A stretch of DNA of 64,000 nucleotides. Origin: Nitrospirota bacterium. GTDB lineage: Bacteria > Nitrospirota > Nitrospiria > JACQBW01. The DNA lies in assembly GCA_016194305.1 (NCBI GenBank), contig JACQBW010000035.1:1-64000 (forward strand), written 5' to 3'. A program made the translations under genes and the position numbers. The notes under the pieces are model-generated. The model did not search any database, was not told the DNA's origin, and saw only the letters and a list, made by a program, of their open reading frames with translations. Below, piece after piece: positions 18,701-27,944 of the stretch; position 1 is the stretch's first letter, and each line of letters opens with the position of its first letter.

Positions 18701-19402
18701 ATGTTAAACGAAAATCGGGTGGGTCCTGCGGCGAGTTTTTCTTACAAAACGGCCGAAGGAGTCGTGGTGATGGACTCCTCAGGGAAAGTTTTGTTTGCCA
18801 ATTCCTACATCGAAGAGTTACTTGGGTTTTCCGACGGGGAGATGAAGGGAAAGTTCTGTTTTGAAACCTGCCCAGGGCACGATCTATCCGGAAACCGGTA
18901 TTGCTTTGCGAACTGCTCCGTACTCGAAATGGCCAGGAGAGACGAGCTCGTGCAGAATTTCGATATTCAGCTGGTCAATCGGAAGGGAAAGAAACTCTGG
19001 TTGAATGTCACGACCCTTCTGGAAAATGATTCTTCCTGTCCGGTCGGTTCCAACATCGTTCATATTTTCCGACAGACCGCTTCTCCAGTCGCTTTGGAGA
19101 ATTATTTTAAACAAAACATCAAAGATTGGGTGGATACGTCATTAAAAGATCAGGAAATGATTCAGTTAACCCAAAAGGGTAACAGATGGGTTGGGATAGC
19201 AAAAAAATTCTATCTGAGTCCTCGAGAAATCGAAGTTTTTCAAAATCTGGTCCAGGGCCACGGAACCCTGGAAATAGCAGAAATCCTCCACCTCAGTCCC
19301 ACGACGGTCAGGACTCATGTTCAGAGAATACTGAAAAAACTGCATGTCCACAGTATGCTGGAAGCGGTTGCCCTTGTTCTCGGAGAAAGACCCGCCGCAT
19401 AA
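18701..19402 (+). CDS. PAS-LuxR transcriptional regulator with a four-cysteine PAS
   Basis: A 233-residue one-component regulator. The N-terminal PAS domain spans about 15-130 (VVVMDSSGKVLFANSYIEEL). It is followed by a linker and a C-terminal LuxR/GerE helix-turn-helix, LSPREIEVFQNLVQG then TTVRTHVQRILKKL (about 168-225). There is no receiver domain. Inside the PAS loop is a C53-x3-C57-x10-C68-x3-C72 array (FCFETCPGHDL then YCFANC). This could bind a metal or Fe-S cluster or form redox disulfides. ATG 18701 is chosen because AAGGA lies seven bases upstream; an ATG at 18695 would be one base from it. A strong promoter stands at 18614. Its targets are unknown, though it is convergent with yceI and divergent from the NHL gene pair. 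Confidence 0.82.
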   Translation: MLNENRVGPAASFSYKTAEGVVVMDSSGKVLFANSYIEELLGFSDGEMKGKFCFETCPGHDLSGNRYCFANCSVLEMARRDELVQNFDIQLVNRKGKKLWLNVTTLLENDSSCPVGSNIVHIFRQTASPVALENYFKQNIKDWVDTSLKDQEMIQLTQKGNRWVGIAKKFYLSPREIEVFQNLVQGHGTLEIAEILHLSPTTVRTHVQRILKKLHVHSMLEAVALVLGERPAA

Positions 19403-19406
19403 GATT

Positions 19407-19427
19407 CCGGCGCAGGGGTCCCGCCGG
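19407..19427. terminator. intergenic hairpin between convergent genes
   Basis: CCGGCG and CGCCGG form a six-base-pair GC stem with a nine-base loop in the 34 bp between the convergent PAS-LuxR and YceI genes. There is no U-run directly after the stem on either strand, so it is only a possible weak bidirectional terminator. Confidence 0.3.
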
Positions 19428-19436
19428 TAAACGAAA

Positions 19437-20048
19437 TTACTTTTTGGCCTGTTTCTCGACCGCTTCCACTTGAATCAAAATATCCACATCCTCTCCAACC
19501 AGGAATCCCCCGCTATCGAGTACTTTGTTCCAGACGATGCCATAGTCTTTTCTGTTTATTTTACTGGTCGCCGAAAATCCGGCGCGGATGTCGCCCCAGG
19601 GTGATTTTGCGCTTCCGAGATATTCCACCTCAAAAGTGGCAGGACGGGTTACGCCATGAATGGTCAGATCCCCGGAGAGAAGGAATTTCTTGTCGCCGGA
19701 AGGAGTAACTTTTTTGCTTTCAAATATGAGAGAGGTAAATTTATCAACATCAAAGAAATCCGCAGATCTTAAATGAGTATCCCGTTTGACATGATTCGTA
19801 TTGATGCTCGAGGCAAGGATCGTGAACTTTCCGGCCGAGTGATCCGGGCTCTTTTCATCAAAACTAAACGATCCTTCGAAATCCTTGAACTCTCCCTGAA
19901 GTTTCGTCACCATATGTCTAACCTGAAATCCGGCATGGGAATGATCTTTGTCCACGGTATATTCCGCAGCGTTTCCCGGCATGGAAATAAGTCCAAGGGA
20001 TAGAAGTGTCATGAGAAAGGTGAATACAAATTGGTATGGATTGACCAT
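19437..20048 (-). CDS. yceI: YceI family periplasmic lipid-binding protein
   Basis: A 203-residue protein with a signal peptide (residues 1 to about 27, ending PGNAA) and a YceI lipocalin-like domain. Typical strands are YTVDKDHSHAGFQVRHM, LQGEFKDFEGSFSFDE, STSIN-like SSINTNHVKRDTHLRSADFFD in parts, LTIHGVTRPATFEVEY and SATSKINRKDYGI. Family members bind polyisoprenoids or amphiphiles in the periplasm and are often induced by stress. AGGAGG lies about twelve bases upstream of the ATG. It is convergent with the PAS-LuxR gene. Confidence 0.9.
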   Translation of the reverse strand: MVNPYQFVFTFLMTLLSLGLISMPGNAAEYTVDKDHSHAGFQVRHMVTKLQGEFKDFEGSFSFDEKSPDHSAGKFTILASSINTNHVKRDTHLRSADFFDVDKFTSLIFESKKVTPSGDKKFLLSGDLTIHGVTRPATFEVEYLGSAKSPWGDIRAGFSATSKINRKDYGIVWNKVLDSGGFLVGEDVDILIQVEAVEKQAKK

Positions 20049-20182
20049 CGTAGCTGATTCCTCCTGTGTGCGATGAGGGTTTTGAAAAGAAATGATGAAA
20101 TGTGAACGATTGTTTAGGAAAGTCTAACATCAAAAAAGAGAGTTCTGCAATTTAAATCTGTAAGCAGAACCTGGAGGTGACC

Positions 20183-20605
20183 ATGTTTCCCGTGTCAGAT
20201 CGAAAAGAGAAGGCATTGAAAGATAAAATGGAAAGATTAAATATTCGGGAAGAAGATTTAGAAGAAAGCTTCATCCGATCCTCGGGTGCCGGAGGGCAAA
20301 ATGTCAATAAAACGTCCTCCTGCGTTCTTCTGCACCACCTTCCGAGTGGTATCCGGGTCAAATGTCAGAAGGAACGGTCCCAGGCGCTCAACCGATATTT
20401 GGCTCGAAAAATTCTTCTGGATAAAATCGAAATAGAGTTGAAAGGAAGAGAGAGTTCTGAAAAAAAACGTATTGAAAAAATTCGACGGCAGAAAAGAAAA
20501 AGATCACGCCGGGCTCAGGAAAAAATTCTGGAAACAAAACATCGGATTTCGGCACAAAAATCAATGCGTGCGAAAGTCACCCGCGCGAATCAGGACGAGG
20601 AATAG
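20183..20605 (+). CDS. class I release-factor-like GGQ protein (putative ribosome rescue factor)
   Basis: A 140-residue protein consisting only of the peptidyl-tRNA hydrolysing domain of release factors, with no codon-recognition domain. The catalytic GGQ (G37-G38-Q39) is in SGAGGQNVNKTSSCV, followed by LPSGIRVKCQKERSQALNR. The C terminus is strongly basic (KRIEKIRRQKRKRSRRAQEK), as in ArfB and C12orf65/RF-H type proteins, where such a tail enters an empty mRNA channel. It probably releases peptides from stalled ribosomes. ATG 20183 has GGAGG a few bases before it; an upstream GTG at 20177 overlaps that site. The gene overlaps the convergent crcB by 16 bases. Confidence 0.8.
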   Translation: MFPVSDRKEKALKDKMERLNIREEDLEESFIRSSGAGGQNVNKTSSCVLLHHLPSGIRVKCQKERSQALNRYLARKILLDKIEIELKGRESSEKKRIEKIRRQKRKRSRRAQEKILETKHRISAQKSMRAKVTRANQDEE

Positions 20606-20988
20606 CTCGAAATCCATTTAACTGTCAAGATGCCCAGTGCAGTCATACTGAGAGATCCGATTAAGTGACTGAGAATCAATAGCCCTCCCCAAAAATATTC
20701 CGCTCGTGCCAAGAGGGAAACCGTTTCCCCTGAAAATGTTGAAAAAGTCGTCAAACCCCCCAGAAATCCCGTTACGATCGCGAGTCGGATTTCAGGAGGA
20801 AAAGAACCGTTCCGGTCAATGAGAACCATCACGATTCCCATGAAAAAGCCGCCGATTAAGTTGGAGGCCAGCGTTCCCATCGGGAGCGTTGGAAAAAGGG
20901 GATTTAGCCAGAGGCTCAATCCCCAACGAAGCCATGCACCGCTTGCTGCTCCGATTCCGACGATCAGCATCGATAGATAAAAACTCAT
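20590..20988 (-). CDS. crcB: fluoride ion channel/exporter
   Basis: A 132-residue Fluc/CrcB protein with four predicted membrane helices. It contains the family blocks GTLASNLIGGF and TGFLGGLTTFSTFSGE, the latter with the fluoride-pore phenylalanines and the central Na-site TTFSTF. It exports fluoride passively as an antiparallel dimer. ATG 20988 is chosen because GGAGA stands seven bases upstream and the predicted promoter at 21029-21057 would place the transcript start just ahead of it. The longer frame from 21057 adds 23 polar residues not typical of the family and would begin inside the promoter. No fluoride riboswitch was recognised in the leader. Confidence 0.9.
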   Translation of the reverse strand: MSFYLSMLIVGIGAASGAWLRWGLSLWLNPLFPTLPMGTLASNLIGGFFMGIVMVLIDRNGSFPPEIRLAIVTGFLGGLTTFSTFSGETVSLLARAEYFWGGLLILSHLIGSLSMTALGILTVKWISSYSSS

Positions 20989-21028
20989 TGACACGTCTCC
21001 TTTAAGATCTTTCCCGTTCCATTCAAAG

Positions 21029-21057
21029 GTTTTAAGAGATCGGATCTCTTCTGTCAA
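21029..21057 (-). promoter_or_regulatory. promoter with palindromic operator upstream of crcB
   Basis: On the minus strand TTGACA (21057-21052) and TAAAAC (21034-21029) are 17 bp apart. The spacer contains a perfect inverted repeat with eight-base arms, AAGAGATCGGATCTCTT at 21034-21050, a likely repressor operator. The predicted transcript start is about 30-40 bases before the crcB ATG. Confidence 0.5.
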
Positions 21058-21193
21058 GGAGTTTTAACAGAAATGGCAATTTTTGACCCTTCAATCCTTG
21101 ACAAGGAGCGAAAAATGGGTAGATTTAATAGAAGGGGAAAATTCTTCTTTTTTTCGCCCCACAGCCTTATTGGAATACAGGACCCGTCAAAAA

Positions 21194-22939
21194 ATGGATA
21201 TCAACGCCGAAGAGAGGCAGCTCGTATTAAAAACTTTCCTTATCGAATCGGGTGAACGATTATCTGAAATGGAAGAGGCTCTGGTTGAATTCGAAGCTTC
21301 GCCGGATAATTTGGAAATCCTGGATAAAATCTTTCGTTCCGCACATACCTTAAAAGGGAATTCCCTGAGTCTGGAGTTCGATGAAATTGGAAAATTTATT
21401 CATGGAACGGAGAACCTCCTTCAAAAGCTTCGCATTCGCGAAGTTGAAGTGACCGGTGAAATCGTGACGCTCCTGCTCCAGTCCATCGATATGCTGCGTC
21501 ATATGATCCCGGACGGAGTAGCCGGCGTCTTTGTGATGCAGCCGGCTCACCTGGAATTGATCAGGCAGATCGAAAGCGCGGCGAACGGATTGAAATCGGA
21601 AGAGACTTCCCAGCCTCAGACAGGAGGCTTGCCTCAGGGAGCGGAAAAACGACGAAGGCCCTGGGGAAGACGCCGGGAAGATATCCACGAACTGATCGAT
21701 AAAACCAGAAGTATCCGGGTGGGAAGTGAAAAACTCGATCGGCTTCTCAATTTGATGGGAGAAATTACCCTTTCTCAGGGGAGAATTAAAGAAGAGCTGA
21801 AAATAAGGAATGATTTAAAAAAAGATAGTTTCCTCCAGGATATTTATACCGATACCGATCCGCTTTTGACGGAATTGCAGGATCAGATCATGAAGTTGAG
21901 AATGGTTCCGGTCGGTCCATCGCTTCGGCATTTTATCAGAGTTGTGCGGGATATTGCGAAATCTCACGACAAGCTCGCGAAGCTGGTCATTGAGGGGGAA
22001 GAGGCGGAAATTGACTCGACCTTTATTGAAGCGCTGCGAGATCCCCTGACTCACATGATTCGAAATGCCGTCGACCATGGTATTGAGTCTCCCGAACTGA
22101 GACGTGGGGGAGGGAAAAACCCCTGCGGCTTGTTAACCTTGCGGGTATACCACGATTCGGGTTCAATTGTCATTCAGCTTCAGGATGACGGTGCAGGTCT
22201 CCGGAAAAAAGAGATTCTCCAAAAAGCCGTGGCACTGGGATTGGCAAAAGAGTCAAACAGATTATCCGATCAGGACATTTACAGATTTATTTTTGAGCCC
22301 GGCTTTTCTACCAGTGAAAAAATAACGGATATCTCCGGAAGAGGGGTCGGGATGGATGTTGTTCAAAAGGGGATTGATTCGCTCAGGGGAACGATCGAAA
22401 TCAGAAGCCAGGAGAAAAAAGGTACGATTTTTACGATCCGTCTGCCCCTGACCATGGCGATTATCAGTGGCTTTGTCGTGGGGGTCGGTGAAGAACGCTA
22501 TGTGATCCCTCTGGATTCGGTTGTTGAATGTCTCGATTTGAGCGAAGCTCGTGATTTCGGGAACAGAGTGGTTTCGTCGGTTCACAGGGCCGGTTCCGGC
22601 CGAAAGGATGAAAAGGAAAAGGGAAGCGGATTTATCGATCTGAGAGGAAAGGCGCTTCCCTATTGCCGGCTCAGGGAGCATTTTCAGTTAGGGGGCAAGG
22701 CCGGGACCAGAGAGAACGCGGTTGTCATCCAGCATCATGACATGAAGGCCGCATTGGTGGTCGACTCGATCTATGGGGAAATACAGGCCGTCGTAAAGCC
22801 ATTGGGTGAACTTTTTAAGGAATTGCCGGGCGTTACAGGTTCAACGATATTAGGCAACGGAAAGGTGGGATTGATTCTGGAAGTCGCCTCATTGATCAAG
22901 AACATTGAGGTTCAGAATCATTCTCTGTTAGTCAAATGA
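21194..22939 (+). CDS. cheA: chemotaxis histidine kinase CheA
   Basis: A 581-residue CheA-type kinase. P1/HPt carries the phosphorylated H51 in FRSAHTLKGNS. A dimerisation domain follows (GSEKLDRLLNLMGEITLSQGR in parts). The ATPase domain has DPLTHMIRNAVDHGIE (N box), DDGAGL (G1) and GRGVGMDVV (G2). The C-terminal CheW-like domain couples to receptors, and the separate P2 CheY-binding domain seems absent. It would phosphorylate a CheY not found in this window. The ATG at 21194 opens directly on the HPt helix; the frame is open to 21083 but that part lacks family similarity. Order cheA-mcp-cheW on one strand with short gaps indicates an operon; no cheR, cheB or cheY is present. Confidence 0.88.
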   Translation: MDINAEERQLVLKTFLIESGERLSEMEEALVEFEASPDNLEILDKIFRSAHTLKGNSLSLEFDEIGKFIHGTENLLQKLRIREVEVTGEIVTLLLQSIDMLRHMIPDGVAGVFVMQPAHLELIRQIESAANGLKSEETSQPQTGGLPQGAEKRRRPWGRRREDIHELIDKTRSIRVGSEKLDRLLNLMGEITLSQGRIKEELKIRNDLKKDSFLQDIYTDTDPLLTELQDQIMKLRMVPVGPSLRHFIRVVRDIAKSHDKLAKLVIEGEEAEIDSTFIEALRDPLTHMIRNAVDHGIESPELRRGGGKNPCGLLTLRVYHDSGSIVIQLQDDGAGLRKKEILQKAVALGLAKESNRLSDQDIYRFIFEPGFSTSEKITDISGRGVGMDVVQKGIDSLRGTIEIRSQEKKGTIFTIRLPLTMAIISGFVVGVGEERYVIPLDSVVECLDLSEARDFGNRVVSSVHRAGSGRKDEKEKGSGFIDLRGKALPYCRLREHFQLGGKAGTRENAVVIQHHDMKAALVVDSIYGEIQAVVKPLGELFKELPGVTGSTILGNGKVGLILEVASLIKNIEVQNHSLLVK

Positions 22940-22969
22940 GAAGAAAGAGAAGGACAGGGAGATCCGGAC

Positions 22970-24793
22970 ATGATGAAAGTGTTTCACTTCAGTAATTTTA
23001 AATTAAGAAAGAGATTTGGAATCGCCTATGGCCTGATTCTTTTTCTACTGATTAATTTCTTTATTTTTGGTTTCTGGGGCCTCAAATCGATATCAGAAAA
23101 TATCTACCGGAATTCAGAATTGAACGCCAGAGAAATAAAAGTCTCCGAACAGGTCAATGCCACGCTATCCAATGAGAGGCGCTTTGAAAAGGATGTATTT
23201 CTCAACATTTCCTCTCCGAAAGTCATGAAAGAGAATCTGGAGAAGTGGGAAGAACAGGAAAAATTATTAGGGACCCGTCTGACGGAGCTCGAAAGCCTTA
23301 CCCAAAAGAAAGACGAACTTGCCTTTTTAAACGAAGCGCGCCGGAATGACGCAGAGTACGAAAGGGGATTCCGTGAAATTGTCAGAAACATTTCGGAAGG
23401 CAAAATCAAGACACCTCAGCAGGCCAATGATGCGCTAAACCCGTTCAAGAGCAGGATTCAAGACGTTGAAAATGTGCTTGTGGATATTTCCAATAAGAAT
23501 CTGCAAAACATGGACAGGCTCAAAGTCACTTCCAATCAAAAAATCATGGAATATGGCTGGAAAGGACTTCTGATTACGCTGATGGTCATGCTGATTGGAA
23601 TCGGAATTAGTTTTAAAATGGCCGATGGCATCACAAAGCCGCTGGAAAAAGCAGTTGAAATAGCTGAAAGGACTGCTTCAGGAGATTTGAATATTCCCAT
23701 TAAAGTCAATACCCACGATGAAATCGGACAGCTCCTCACTTCCATGAAAAGAATTATTGCTTCCAATCGCGAACTGGCTTCAAAGGTGGTGGGTGTTGCC
23801 GGAGGAGATTTAACGACAAAAATCGTCCCCCGTTCGGATCAGGATGTACTGGGTATTGCGTTGAGAGATATGGTTCTCAAACTTTCAAAGATGATCGGCG
23901 ACGTTCGAACAGGAGCGTTGATGGTTTCTTCAGCGGCGACGCAACTTTCAATTTCATCGCAATCCCTGTCAGAAGGGACAAGCGAACAAGCCGCTTCCAT
24001 CGAAGAGACCAGCTCCAGTCTGGAACAGATGCATTCTACGATAACTCAGAATGCTGAAAACAGCCGCCAGATGGAGCAGATGGCACTAAACGGAGCTCGC
24101 GATGCCGAAGAAAACGGCAGAAAAGTCATGGAGACGGTGGAAGCGATGAAACTGATTTCCGAGAGGGTTTCCATCATTGAAGAAATTGCCTATCAGACCA
24201 ATCTTCTCGCATTAAATGCGACCATTGAGGCCGCACGGGCCGGGGCACACGGCAAAGGATTTTCCGTGGTAGCGACTGAAGTCAGAAAACTGGCTGAGAG
24301 AAGCCAGGCCGCGGCAAAGGAAATCAGGGATGTCGCCCGCTCAAGTGTTCGATTGGCAGAGGAAACAGGAACGCTCCTCATGGCTCTTGTTCCCTCAATT
24401 CAGAAGACGGCAAACATGGTTCAGGCGGTTGCAGTGGCGTCCCAGGAACAGTCTACGGGAGTGGCACAAATCAATAAAGCGATGAATCAGGTAGATCAGG
24501 TCACTCAACGCAATGCGACGGCGGCTGAGGAACTTTCCAGAACTGCGGAAGATATGACCGCCCAGGCCGTGAGTTTGAAAAATCTGGTATCCTATTTCAG
24601 AGTGGAAGACACTGCCGATCAGCCCGCTGTCGACGAAGACAGGGAGGTTAAAGCGTTTTCAAGTTCAATCTATTCGGGCCATGGAGAAAAACCTTTGGTG
24701 AAGGAGTTAAGCCGGGGAACAGGAACTCCTGAGAGTGCAAATGGCGTTTCTCGGGAGTCTTCGGATGTCGATCGTGAATTCAAAAAATTTTAA
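22970..24793 (+). CDS. methyl-accepting chemotaxis protein
   Basis: A 607-residue chemoreceptor. Membrane helices lie at about 16-37 and 198-218, flanking a periplasmic four-helix-bundle sensor of the 4HB_MCP type. A HAMP domain (about 218-270) follows, then the cytoplasmic signalling hairpin with the conserved tip [21 protein letters not shown]. Glutamine and glutamate pairs suited to methylation are visible (for example [20 protein letters not shown] in parts). The C terminus does not end in the NWxxF CheR-binding pentapeptide. The ligand is unknown. It sits between cheA and cheW and is presumably the dedicated receptor of this small signalling array. Confidence 0.92.
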   Translation: MMKVFHFSNFKLRKRFGIAYGLILFLLINFFIFGFWGLKSISENIYRNSELNAREIKVSEQVNATLSNERRFEKDVFLNISSPKVMKENLEKWEEQEKLLGTRLTELESLTQKKDELAFLNEARRNDAEYERGFREIVRNISEGKIKTPQQANDALNPFKSRIQDVENVLVDISNKNLQNMDRLKVTSNQKIMEYGWKGLLITLMVMLIGIGISFKMADGITKPLEKAVEIAERTASGDLNIPIKVNTHDEIGQLLTSMKRIIASNRELASKVVGVAGGDLTTKIVPRSDQDVLGIALRDMVLKLSKMIGDVRTGALMVSSAATQLSISSQSLSEGTSEQAASIEETSSSLEQMHSTITQNAENSRQMEQMALNGARDAEENGRKVMETVEAMKLISERVSIIEEIAYQTNLLALNATIEAARAGAHGKGFSVVATEVRKLAERSQAAAKEIRDVARSSVRLAEETGTLLMALVPSIQKTANMVQAVAVASQEQSTGVAQINKAMNQVDQVTQRNATAAEELSRTAEDMTAQAVSLKNLVSYFRVEDTADQPAVDEDREVKAFSSSIYSGHGEKPLVKELSRGTGTPESANGVSRESSDVDREFKKF

Positions 24794-24816
24794 ACACAGA
24801 AAGGCATAGAATTGAC

Positions 24817-25314
24817 ATGGAACCACTCGATGAGGCTTCTCCCGAAATCCAAATCCTGACTTTTTTCCTGTCGGAAGAAGAATATGGCGTAAATATTAAA
24901 GCGGTCAAGGAAATCATTGAATATGCCACGATGACCAAAATCCCCGCCTCTCCTCCGTTTATCCGGGGAGTGATTAATCTCAGAGGGAGCGTCGTTCCAG
25001 TCATTGATTTTGCCAAAAAGTTTGGTTTTCCTGAATCGCAGGTGACCAAAAGAACTTGTATTGTGATTGCCGAAGTCGAACATGATGGCAGAAAAAATCT
25101 CGTTGGAGTCATCGTGGATCGCGTAAATCAGGTCATGGATCTCCTGCCGTCGGAAATCGAACCCCCTCCCACATTTGGAACTCCCGTTCAGAACGACTAC
25201 ATTGGGGGCCTCATAAAAAGAGATAAAAATTTTATCCTTATTCTGGATTTTGACAAAGTCCTTTCGCTCGATGAACTAAAATCGGGTTTTACCCTTGTGT
25301 CTCCTGTACCCTAA
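24817..25314 (+). CDS. cheW: chemotaxis coupling protein CheW
   Basis: A 165-residue CheW that connects receptor and CheA. The SH3-like double barrel is evident: TFFLSEEEYGVNIKAVKEII, PASPPFIRGVINLRGSVVPVIDF, then GVIVDRVNQVMDL and ILILDFDKVLS. The start is an ATG 23 bp after the receptor gene. It is last of the cheA-mcp-cheW set. Its length is typical for the family. Confidence 0.93.
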   Translation: MEPLDEASPEIQILTFFLSEEEYGVNIKAVKEIIEYATMTKIPASPPFIRGVINLRGSVVPVIDFAKKFGFPESQVTKRTCIVIAEVEHDGRKNLVGVIVDRVNQVMDLLPSEIEPPPTFGTPVQNDYIGGLIKRDKNFILILDFDKVLSLDELKSGFTLVSPVP

Positions 25315-25359
25315 ACATGGTATAATCGATTGCCTGGTTACTGGAGTCCGCTTCTCATC

Positions 25360-26139
25360 ATGGATAGCCTCACCTACCTCAATCTTGGAAATAAGGCATT
25401 TTCGGAACGGAACTATCCGAAAGCCCTGGCTCATTACCAGAAAGCCCTGGAAGAAGGCCGCGGGGATCCCTTATGGGTAGCGGATTTATATGGCAATATC
25501 GGGAATGTCTATGCGGCGACAGGACAGGAAGGTCCGGCCATAAAGTGGTATCGTAAAAGTCTCCAGATCTTGCGGAGAGAAGAGGCCTACTCAAGACTCG
25601 GCGTGACATTCGTCAATATTGGAAATCTCTATGCCGATCAGGGTGAAAGCGCCAAGGCGGTCACACATTACAAACAGGGAGCGCTTCTTTTGGAACAGGA
25701 AGGGGATTTCGATGGGCTGAGCACCCTATACGGAAACCTTTCCCTGCTCTGTCTAAAGCAATCGGATCTTCAATCCGCTCTGGAATACGCACAAAAAGGA
25801 ATCACCTTTGCAAAACGGTTAAATCAACCGGTTCAGATTGCTCATGCCTCTCATCGGCTTGCCAAAGTTAAGCAGTCACTCGGAGATTTTCGCGAAGCGC
25901 TCTCATTGAGTCAATCCGCACTCGGAATCTTTGAGCACCTTCACGATGAAATGGGAATGGCTTCCACCCTGTTTCACCAGGCGGATCTTTTTGAGAAGCG
26001 TGGAGATGTGACCCATGCAATCCTTTGCCTTGAAAAAGTCGTCCGCATTGATGAAAAATATCAGCTTCCCAAACTTTCCGAGAACCGTTCTCGACTCTAC
26101 CATCTTCAGGCAGGGATGAAGGAAAGCAAAAAAACTTGA
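25360..26139 (+). CDS. tetratricopeptide-repeat protein
   Basis: About 259 residues made almost wholly of TPR helices (for example LNLGNKAFSERNYPKALAHY, YGNIGNVYAATGQEGPAIKW, VNIGNLYADQGESAKAVTHY and LYGNLSLLCLKQSDLQSALE). There is no signal peptide or membrane helix, so it is cytoplasmic. ATG 25360 follows CTGGAG; a TTG at 25330 is the only in-frame alternative upstream. It lies between cheW and the pentose phosphate operon and could belong to either. It probably acts as a protein-binding scaffold; no partner can be named. Confidence 0.72.
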   Translation: MDSLTYLNLGNKAFSERNYPKALAHYQKALEEGRGDPLWVADLYGNIGNVYAATGQEGPAIKWYRKSLQILRREEAYSRLGVTFVNIGNLYADQGESAKAVTHYKQGALLLEQEGDFDGLSTLYGNLSLLCLKQSDLQSALEYAQKGITFAKRLNQPVQIAHASHRLAKVKQSLGDFREALSLSQSALGIFEHLHDEMGMASTLFHQADLFEKRGDVTHAILCLEKVVRIDEKYQLPKLSENRSRLYHLQAGMKESKKT

Positions 26140-26205
26140 ACGATATTCTTTTTAAGAGCTAAGATAGTGTCGAGACAATCGATTTCGGGTATTACAGGAA
26201 CAAAA

Positions 26206-27924
26206 ATGAAATTCTCTGAAAGTTCATTATCTCTTCTTAGAAAAGAGTCTGGCGAAGTCAGAAAACTCCTGGCGAAATTCGAGGGGGAGAATGTCGCGTC
26301 CCGCCTCTGGAACAAAGATGCATCTCTCTGGAAAAGGGATTCGGCCATTCGTCGTAAAATTGTCGATCGTTTGGGCTGGTTGGACGTTCCTGAAAAGATG
26401 AAAAGCCGGATTCCCGAACTCATTGAATTCCGGAACGACATCATCCAGGCGGGTTATAAAAACATCGTCCTTCTTGGTATGGGAGGGAGCAGCCTCTGTC
26501 CGGAGGTCTGCAGAAAAATATTTGGAATTTCTTCCGGATCTCCGGGATTTTACGTTCTGGATACCACCAGTCCCGCGACCATACTCCGGACAGAAAAAAA
26601 ACTGCGTTCGGAGAAAACCCTTTATATTCTTGCCAGCAAATCGGGATCGACTCTGGAAGTCGACTCTCTCTATCGCTATTTCTTGGAAAAAGTGGAGATG
26701 TTACATCCCGGCGGAGCGGGAGAGTACTTCATGGCCATTACCGACCCTGGAACGTCACTGGAACGGTTGGCCCGTGACAAGATGTTTCGCAAGGTTTTTA
26801 CGAATCCCCCCGACATAGGAGGCCGATATTCAGCGCTTTCCTATTTTGGTCTGGTTCCTGCGCTTCTCATGGGTATCGATCTGAAACTGTTTCTTGGAAA
26901 GGCCCTTGAAATGTCTGGAAAATGCCGGTCTGAAATTTCAGCCGAGAGAAACCCGGGAGTCCTCCTCGGAGCGGTGCTGGCCACTTTTGGCAGGGCTGGA
27001 CGGAACAAAATTACTTTTGTGCTTCCTCCTCCTCTCTTGAGCTTTGGAATCTGGCTGGAACAGCTTATTGCCGAATCGACCGGGAAAGAGGGGAAGGGAC
27101 TGGTTCCCGTAGAAGGCGAGACGATTGGCAAACCGGAAAGCTACGGGACGGACCGCCTCTTTATCTTTTACACAATCCGTTCGGATCAGAATGCCCCGCT
27201 GGAACGTCAAATTGAGCGGTTGGTCGATGCGGGACAGCCCGTCGTCGTGATTGAAATTGAAGAAACCTATGATTTGGCAGGTGAGTTTTTCAGGTGGGAA
27301 ATGGCTACCGCGATAACGGGTATTCCGTGGGAGATCAATCCGTTTGACGAACCGAACGTCACGGAGAGCAAGGAAAACACCGCGAAAATTTTGGAGATAT
27401 ACAAGAATTCGGGGAGTCTTCCGGTTTCCGTTCCCTTATTGACGGAGCAGGGCGTGACGCTGTTCGGAGAATCGAAGTCGGGCGAAGCAGCCTCCCTGGT
27501 TCAAAATTTGATCCGGTTTTTTAGCGAGATTCCGGAAACACACTATCTGGTTCTTATGGCCTACCTGGATTCTTCCGATGAAAATGAGATGTTGTTGCAG
27601 GAACTGAGACTTCTCATCCGCGATCATTTTCGTATTGCCACAACGGTAGGATATGGTCCCCGATTTCTGCACTCAACCGGCCAGCTTCATAAGGGGGGAC
27701 CAAAGGAGGGAGCGTATGTTCAGATCACCACTGAACCTTCGGAGGATATTGCGGTGCCGGGAAAAGGCTATACTTTTAACACCCTGAACAGATCGCAGGC
27801 GCTTGGTGATCTGGACTCTTTGAAGAAGAGAGGGTTACCCGTTCTGCAGCTTCATTTGACCCGGTCTCCCGGTGAAGGATTGAAATACGTTATGGATATT
27901 CTGGAAAAGGCATTTCGACAATGA
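26206..27924 (+). CDS. pgi: glucose-6-phosphate isomerase (type found fused to transaldolase)
   Basis: A 572-residue isomerase interconverting glucose 6-phosphate and fructose 6-phosphate. Sugar-isomerase (SIS) features are GMGGSSLCPEV (around 90-100), SKSGSTLEVDS (from about 144), DPGTSLE, GGRYSALSYFGLVPA and the active-site FLHSTGQLHKGGP near the C terminus. The sequence resembles the isomerase half of bifunctional transaldolase/isomerase proteins more than E. coli Pgi. Here the transaldolase half is missing and the neighbour upstream is a TPR gene. The ATG at 26206 has AGGA seven bases before it; a GTG at 26167 is a weaker option. It heads a pgi-gnd-zwf-pgl operon. Confidence 0.82.
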   Translation: MKFSESSLSLLRKESGEVRKLLAKFEGENVASRLWNKDASLWKRDSAIRRKIVDRLGWLDVPEKMKSRIPELIEFRNDIIQAGYKNIVLLGMGGSSLCPEVCRKIFGISSGSPGFYVLDTTSPATILRTEKKLRSEKTLYILASKSGSTLEVDSLYRYFLEKVEMLHPGGAGEYFMAITDPGTSLERLARDKMFRKVFTNPPDIGGRYSALSYFGLVPALLMGIDLKLFLGKALEMSGKCRSEISAERNPGVLLGAVLATFGRAGRNKITFVLPPPLLSFGIWLEQLIAESTGKEGKGLVPVEGETIGKPESYGTDRLFIFYTIRSDQNAPLERQIERLVDAGQPVVVIEIEETYDLAGEFFRWEMATAITGIPWEINPFDEPNVTESKENTAKILEIYKNSGSLPVSVPLLTEQGVTLFGESKSGEAASLVQNLIRFFSEIPETHYLVLMAYLDSSDENEMLLQELRLLIRDHFRIATTVGYGPRFLHSTGQLHKGGPKEGAYVQITTEPSEDIAVPGKGYTFNTLNRSQALGDLDSLKKRGLPVLQLHLTRSPGEGLKYVMDILEKAFRQ

Positions 27925-27944
27925 TGAGAAGGAGCTTGTGACGG

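Noticed and set aside
20989-21060. Fluoride riboswitch ahead of crcB
   Set aside because: The crcB-motif core could not be found; the short leader contains a promoter with a DNA palindrome instead.
26140-27924. Bifunctional transaldolase/glucose-6-phosphate isomerase
   Set aside because: No transaldolase sequence precedes the isomerase; the upstream gene is a TPR protein with its own stop.
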